A stretch of 64,000 nt of DNA from NCBI GenBank assembly GCA_018714965.1, contig DVML01000025.1, positions 1 through 64,000 on the forward strand, read 5' to 3'. The notes beneath the pieces were generated by a model. It searched no databases, had not been told where the DNA came from, and saw only the letters and a list, made by a program, of their open reading frames with translations. This DNA comes from Fimihabitans intestinipullorum. GTDB lineage: Bacteria > Bacillota_I > Bacilli_A > RF39 > UBA660. This document shows positions 60,810 to 64,000 of this stretch, piece after piece (within the stretch, counting starts at the first letter, position 1; each line of letters begins with the position of its first letter). Position numbers and translations under genes: made by a program.

Positions 60810-61394
60810 ATGACACAAGAGGATTTAAATCAGTTTTTAGCAGTATTGATGTACGGTTTAGCGCATAATAGTGCACATTATCATGAGTGTTGTTATGGAA
60901 CGAAACAGACGAAGGAGCAAACATATCAAGTTGCACGTATTCCAGTCTTTAAAGTAGATGGTTTTGACACATTACAACAGTTATTTGCAACAAATATGGA
61001 AGAGTATCCAATGTTAAATTATTACTTTCATTGCGATCAATTGATGGAGTCGAGAAAGCAATATGAAAACGGACTCAACCAGTTTGCACGAAATTATCAT
61101 TTAGAATTTAAACCAGATCGAAAATATAGTAATTTATACTTTAAAATTACAAGTAATATCAAACATAAAATCCAATCTGATTTATTGAATGAGATGATTC
61201 AAAAGCAAGATTCTATGCAGTATCCAATCGATGAAATGATGGTAGGAATCGAACGCGAAATGATTCGTTTTGCCAATGATTTTTATCTAGCTAATTTCTT
61301 TTCTAGATTGAAAGATCGTGACATAGAACAAAGAAATGTATATCAAAAAGGAAAAGCATATCAAAAGAGATTACAACCAAAAATAGGATCGTAG
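60810..61394 (+). CDS. Hypothetical protein, 194 aa
   Basis: Not recognised. Soluble and helical, with a His/Cys cluster AHNSAHYHECCYG near residues 18-30 that could bind metal, and a C-terminal basic tail. GGAAAGG site before the ATG. It lies between the coiled-coil gene and the convergent UPF0316 gene. A function linked to the preceding coiled-coil protein is possible but each has its own promoter. Confidence 0.75.
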   Translation: MTQEDLNQFLAVLMYGLAHNSAHYHECCYGTKQTKEQTYQVARIPVFKVDGFDTLQQLFATNMEEYPMLNYYFHCDQLMESRKQYENGLNQFARNYHLEFKPDRKYSNLYFKITSNIKHKIQSDLLNEMIQKQDSMQYPIDEMMVGIEREMIRFANDFYLANFFSRLKDRDIEQRNVYQKGKAYQKRLQPKIGS

Positions 61395-61409
61395 AGATCC
61401 TATTTTTTT
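61383..61409. terminator. Terminator between convergent genes
   Basis: 8-bp stem ATAGGATC/GATCCTAT with GTAGA loop and T-run; it covers the stop codon of the rightward gene. Confidence 0.8.
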
Positions 61410-61912
61410 GTGTATCCACCATGTACGATTCCTATTTTTTCTGTTACGATCATCGACTTATGATCTATATTTTTGATCATCCGAACGACTGTATTACGTT
61501 TTTTTCTGGGAACGACAATCATGAGCACAGATGAAGTTTGTTCTAACCCATTGCCTTCTAAGACAGTGACTGCATAGCCTTCGTCACGGATTGCAGAAGT
61601 TAAAATATCTTCGTTATCTTTCTTTGTAATACCAATTAACATACTATCTCCCATGGCAAGTTTTTCCTCTATTAAGCTTCCGCAGTAAGATCCAACGAAG
61701 GAACCTAGGGCAAAGAAGACAATTTTGAGAGGATCTTTTGTAAGGTTTACGACAACCATTCCTGTTACGATCACCCAGACGAGTGCGATGGCAAATTGTA
61801 AGAAAGCACCTAATAGTTTTTTTCCATTTGCAACGACGATAAGTCGCAAAGTTGCAAGAGAATTTTCTATGACTTTCGATATGAAGATAGTAAAGTAGAT
61901 TACAATTTGCAT
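61400..61912 (-). CDS. UPF0316 (DUF2179/DUF5698) membrane protein, 170 aa
   Basis: Three membrane helices (about residues 1-85; LRLIVVANGKKLLGAFLQF and FALGSFVGSYCGSLIEEKLAMG are typical) followed by a cytosolic DUF2179-type domain (about 90-165, AVTVLEGNGLEQTSSVLMIVVPRKK). Bacillus YebE/YebC-type UPF0316 proteins share this layout; function unknown. AGGTGATACT precedes the ATG. Convergent with the 194-aa gene. Confidence 0.88.
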   Translation of the reverse strand: MQIVIYFTIFISKVIENSLATLRLIVVANGKKLLGAFLQFAIALVWVIVTGMVVVNLTKDPLKIVFFALGSFVGSYCGSLIEEKLAMGDSMLIGITKKDNEDILTSAIRDEGYAVTVLEGNGLEQTSSVLMIVVPRKKRNTVVRMIKNIDHKSMIVTEKIGIVHGGYTKK

Positions 61913-62019
61913 AGTATCACCTAGCTTTATTATGCGCGAGTTTTACTTTTTCGATTCATGATCGCACTTTTCTATGACTTTCTTTCATATAACAAAATGT
62001 ATTAGAAAGGAGTATGTAT

Positions 62020-62109
62020 ATGAATAATACAGAAGATCTTTATTTTAAAGATGTATTTACAGAAACAGAAAATGGAATTGATATGAAGAAGAGGCCGTAT
62101 AAAATATAA
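62020..62109 (+). CDS. Small protein, 29 aa
   Basis: A 29-codon reading frame with an excellent AAAGGAG site seven bases before its ATG. The product begins MNNTEDLYFKDVFTETENG and ends in a basic MKKRPYKI tail; it is soluble and acidic in the first two-thirds. A terminator follows its stop directly, making it a compact gene unit. It does not match any peptide family I know. It sits between two leftward genes. Confidence 0.55.
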   Translation: MNNTEDLYFKDVFTETENGIDMKKRPYKI

Positions 62110-62145
62110 AAAAGGCACTACATTTTTTTCTGTAGTGTCTTTTCA
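62110..62145. terminator. Bidirectional terminator
   Basis: 13-bp stem (62110-62122 and 62131-62143) with one G-U pair and an 8-base loop; serves both the 29-aa gene and the convergent kinase-fold gene. Confidence 0.8.
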
Positions 62146-62927
62146 GATTGGTTTAATTGTCTTTCGATTGCGCATATGATTGGGCCAATTCTAGGGATGT
62201 TCTCTTCTGCTTGAAAGTTAAAAATACGGTCAATATTACTTTGAATAGCAATGTCATCTTCTAAATTTAACATCTGATAAATTTGATTTAGTTGAACTTG
62301 TATATTTTCTTTTTGAAATAAATCGATCTTTGTAAGTGCATATAAAAATTGTTGCAATAATAAGAGGCGATCGAAGTTTTTTGTATATAATCCGTTTACT
62401 TTAAATCTTGGATTAGAACGGATTTCTTCGTTATATTCTGGTAAATTAGAACTTGTTCCAGCTGGAATATTTTTAATTTGCCATCCATCGAAATCTAAGA
62501 ATGTCACTTGATGGTTTTCTTTTTGGTAGGAGATATTACCATGAGAGAAAATATCTGGAAATATGATTCCTTCTTGATGTCCAAATTCCATTACATTTTC
62601 TACTGTTTTAAAATAATTACAAATTTCTTTTGGATCTGCTTCATAAGAGAATGTAGTTGGTACGACTTCATCCATTAAGTAACCACGATATCCATTTTCA
62701 TCTAGTACCACAGCTTCTGGATATAAAAGACTTGAATGTGGATTTAATTGATCTACTTTGTGGATTTTATGAGATTCTAATTTTTGTAATATCGTTTCTT
62801 GTTCGATCCCGTAACGAATGATTTTGATCACTTTATTATTTTTGTAACGATATAAATTGTGTAAGTCTTTTTCTAACATTAATTCTTGATTTAAAATATC
62901 GGTAGAGTGTAAGACTAACTTTTTCAT
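62118..62927 (-). CDS. Kinase-fold hypothetical protein, 269 aa
   Basis: The sequence has a protein-kinase-like layout: a YRYKNNKVIKII strand pair with possible ATP Lys, a hinge-like RGYLMDEVVPTTF, FSHGNISYQ in the place of the catalytic HGD loop (Asp replaced by Asn), and VTFLDFDGWQ as a DFD/DFG-like metal motif. The helical C-lobe follows. The missing catalytic Asp suggests a pseudokinase or another phosphotransfer chemistry. AAAGGAG fixes the start at 62927. It is divergent from hrcA, with the CIRCE region between them. Confidence 0.65.
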   Translation of the reverse strand: MKKLVLHSTDILNQELMLEKDLHNLYRYKNNKVIKIIRYGIEQETILQKLESHKIHKVDQLNPHSSLLYPEAVVLDENGYRGYLMDEVVPTTFSYEADPKEICNYFKTVENVMEFGHQEGIIFPDIFSHGNISYQKENHQVTFLDFDGWQIKNIPAGTSSNLPEYNEEIRSNPRFKVNGLYTKNFDRLLLLQQFLYALTKIDLFQKENIQVQLNQIYQMLNLEDDIAIQSNIDRIFNFQAEENIPRIGPIICAIERQLNQSEKTLQKKM

Positions 62928-62994
62928 GGAAATTCTCCTTTCAAACGGTAACATATTATAGTAAAAATAAGGAATTTGTCAAATTTTTATGTTT

Positions 62995-63021
62995 TTAGCA
63001 CTCATATGTTGACAATGCTAA
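62995..63021 (+). promoter_or_regulatory. CIRCE operator 1
   Basis: TTAGCACTC (perfect), 9 bases, CAATGCTAA (7 of 9). It overlaps the -35 box of the hrcA promoter. Confidence 0.75.
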
Positions 63022-63037
63022 CATATAATAGTATAAT
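63009..63037 (+). promoter_or_regulatory. hrcA promoter
   Basis: TTGACA, 17 bases, TATAAT. Confidence 0.85.
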
Positions 63038-63041
63038 GAAG

Positions 63042-63068
63042 TCAGCACTAAGGATTGAAGAGTGCTAA
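63042..63068 (+). promoter_or_regulatory. CIRCE operator 2
   Basis: TCAGCACTA (7 of 9), 9 bases, GAGTGCTAA (perfect). It begins at about the transcription start. Confidence 0.85.
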
Positions 63069-63083
63069 AAGAAGGTGATAACT

Positions 63084-64000
63084 TTGATAAATGAAAGGCA
63101 AACAGAGTTACTAAAGAAGATTGTAGAGGACTATATTAAGACAGCTCGTCCAGTTAGTTCAAAATCATTGTGTGAGTGGATGGATTGTTCTTCAGCGACC
63201 ATTCGAAACGAAATGAGTTACTTAGAAGAGATTGGATTACTTGAAAAGACACATACGTCTTCTGGTAGAATTCCATCGCAAGCAGGATACAGGTATTATG
63301 TCGATCATATTATGGAGGCAAAGAAATTAACTGGAGAAGATATGTTAAAACTTCAGACAATTTTCCATAATCATTCTCTGATGTTATCAGATACGATTAT
63401 AAAGAGTATGGAGATCATATCAGAGCTTACGAGTTGTACGACGGTCGTACTTGGAACATCTTCAAAGGAAAATCGTGTGACGAAAGTAGAAGTAGTTCCA
63501 TTAGATGATCAACACATGATCGCTATGTTAATTACAGATAAAGGTCATGTAGAACATAGGAATGTTATGACAGATGCTCCTTATGAAATGGAAGAGTTGA
63601 GACAGACTGTCGATATTATTAACAAGTTGATCGTTGGTACGCCAATCGATGAGGTAAGTGAAAAACTTGAGTTTGAAATTAAACCGGTCATTGGAAAATA
63701 CGTCAAACAACACGAAGTTATTTACAATGCTTTATATAATGCTTTTCACGAGGCAACCAATAAGATGGATATCAAAGTCACTGGAGCTAGCAACATTTTA
63801 AATCAACCTGAATTCAATAGCACGGAAAAGATTCGAGAGATCTTGTCGAAGTTCGATGATAAAGACTTTGTTTCTAATATCAAAGAAGAAGATAGCGGAA
63901 TCAATGTCTATATTGGAAGTGAAAATGAATTCGACGACGATGTCACAGTGATCAAGACGAAGTATTCGGTTGGTGGAGAAGAAGGAACGATCGCTTTGAT
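63084..64000 (+). CDS. hrcA: Heat-inducible transcription repressor HrcA, 3' end outside window
   Basis: HrcA represses the dnaK and groE operons by binding CIRCE. The frame opens with a TTG behind AAGGTGATAAC and reads INERQTELLKKIVEDYI, the standard HrcA start, then the winged-helix part DCSSATIRNEMSYLEEIGLL with the TSSGRIPSQAGYRYYVD motif. The regulatory domain follows, and the frame is still open at GEEGTIALI at the window edge, close to the usual C-terminus. Two CIRCE sites in front imply autoregulation, and grpE-dnaK-dnaJ probably follow. Confidence 0.95.
   Translation, partial: MINERQTELLKKIVEDYIKTARPVSSKSLCEWMDCSSATIRNEMSYLEEIGLLEKTHTSSGRIPSQAGYRYYVDHIMEAKKLTGEDMLKLQTIFHNHSLMLSDTIIKSMEIISELTSCTTVVLGTSSKENRVTKVEVVPLDDQHMIAMLITDKGHVEHRNVMTDAPYEMEELRQTVDIINKLIVGTPIDEVSEKLEFEIKPVIGKYVKQHEVIYNALYNAFHEATNKMDIKVTGASNILNQPEFNSTEKIREILSKFDDKDFVSNIKEEDSGINVYIGSENEFDDDVTVIKTKYSVGGEEGTIAL

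Overview
This window is chromosome from a low-GC Gram-positive bacterium with Bacilli or Erysipelotrichia-like gene content. The evidence is strong Shine-Dalgarno sites (often AGGTGAT), Bacillus-type promoters with 17-base spacers, CIRCE and LexA operators, DUF1292 and UPF0316 proteins, RNase Y, and a lon...spoVID-ysxE neighbourhood like that of Bacillus. TGA ends many genes, so the code is the standard bacterial one. A SpoVID-like LysM protein, a YsxE/CotS-like kinase-fold protein and a Spo0A effector domain point to a spore former or a descendant of one. The species cannot be named from this sequence.

Layout. 1-2850 is the AT-rich right end of a mobile element: the start of an IS3-type transposase, two unknown small genes and a large serine recombinase. 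The element is inserted in the transpeptidase domain of a PASTA-type penicillin-binding protein (SpoVD/FtsI type). Only the 3' part of that gene remains here, followed by mraY and ftsW/spoVE. 5.7-21 kb carries a C-H-D-triad protein, dnaE, an orphan pilin-like protein, recG, a DUF1292/coiled-coil pair, NfeD and CPBP membrane proteins, and a hydrolase-murF-ddl cell-wall operon. 21-31 kb has a Rieske oxidoreductase, a zinc dehydrogenase, a PP2C phosphatase, a secreted polysaccharide deacetylase, five tRNA genes and a two-gene SUF iron-sulfur operon. 31-38 kb has YbaK, an HD protein, the anaerobic ribonucleotide reductase pair nrdDG, a MerR-type-promoter operon (carboxymuconolactone decarboxylase and cupin), and a RhuM-Fic protein beside an ASCH-domain protein.

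38.7-54 kb carries rny, a Spo0A effector domain without receiver, a Tyr-rich small protein, an M29 aminopeptidase, a degenerate NodB protein, small membrane proteins, a U32 peptidase, and lon followed by four unrecognised genes of about 270 codons each, then spoVID and ysxE homologues. In Bacillus the lon-spoVID interval holds the heme genes, so the four-gene cassette occupies that position. 54-64 kb carries dinB and a thyX-tmk operon (LexA-type boxes before dinB and thyX), hemW, HD and GDPD enzymes, a coiled-coil pair, a UPF0316 protein, a kinase-fold protein and the start of hrcA behind two CIRCE operators.

Most interesting points: the recombinase element splitting a sporulation/division PBP gene; the four-gene cassette between lon and spoVID; the receiverless Spo0A; the minimal SUF pair with a structured leader; and a 58-codon Cys-rich membrane protein gene convergent with ysxE.
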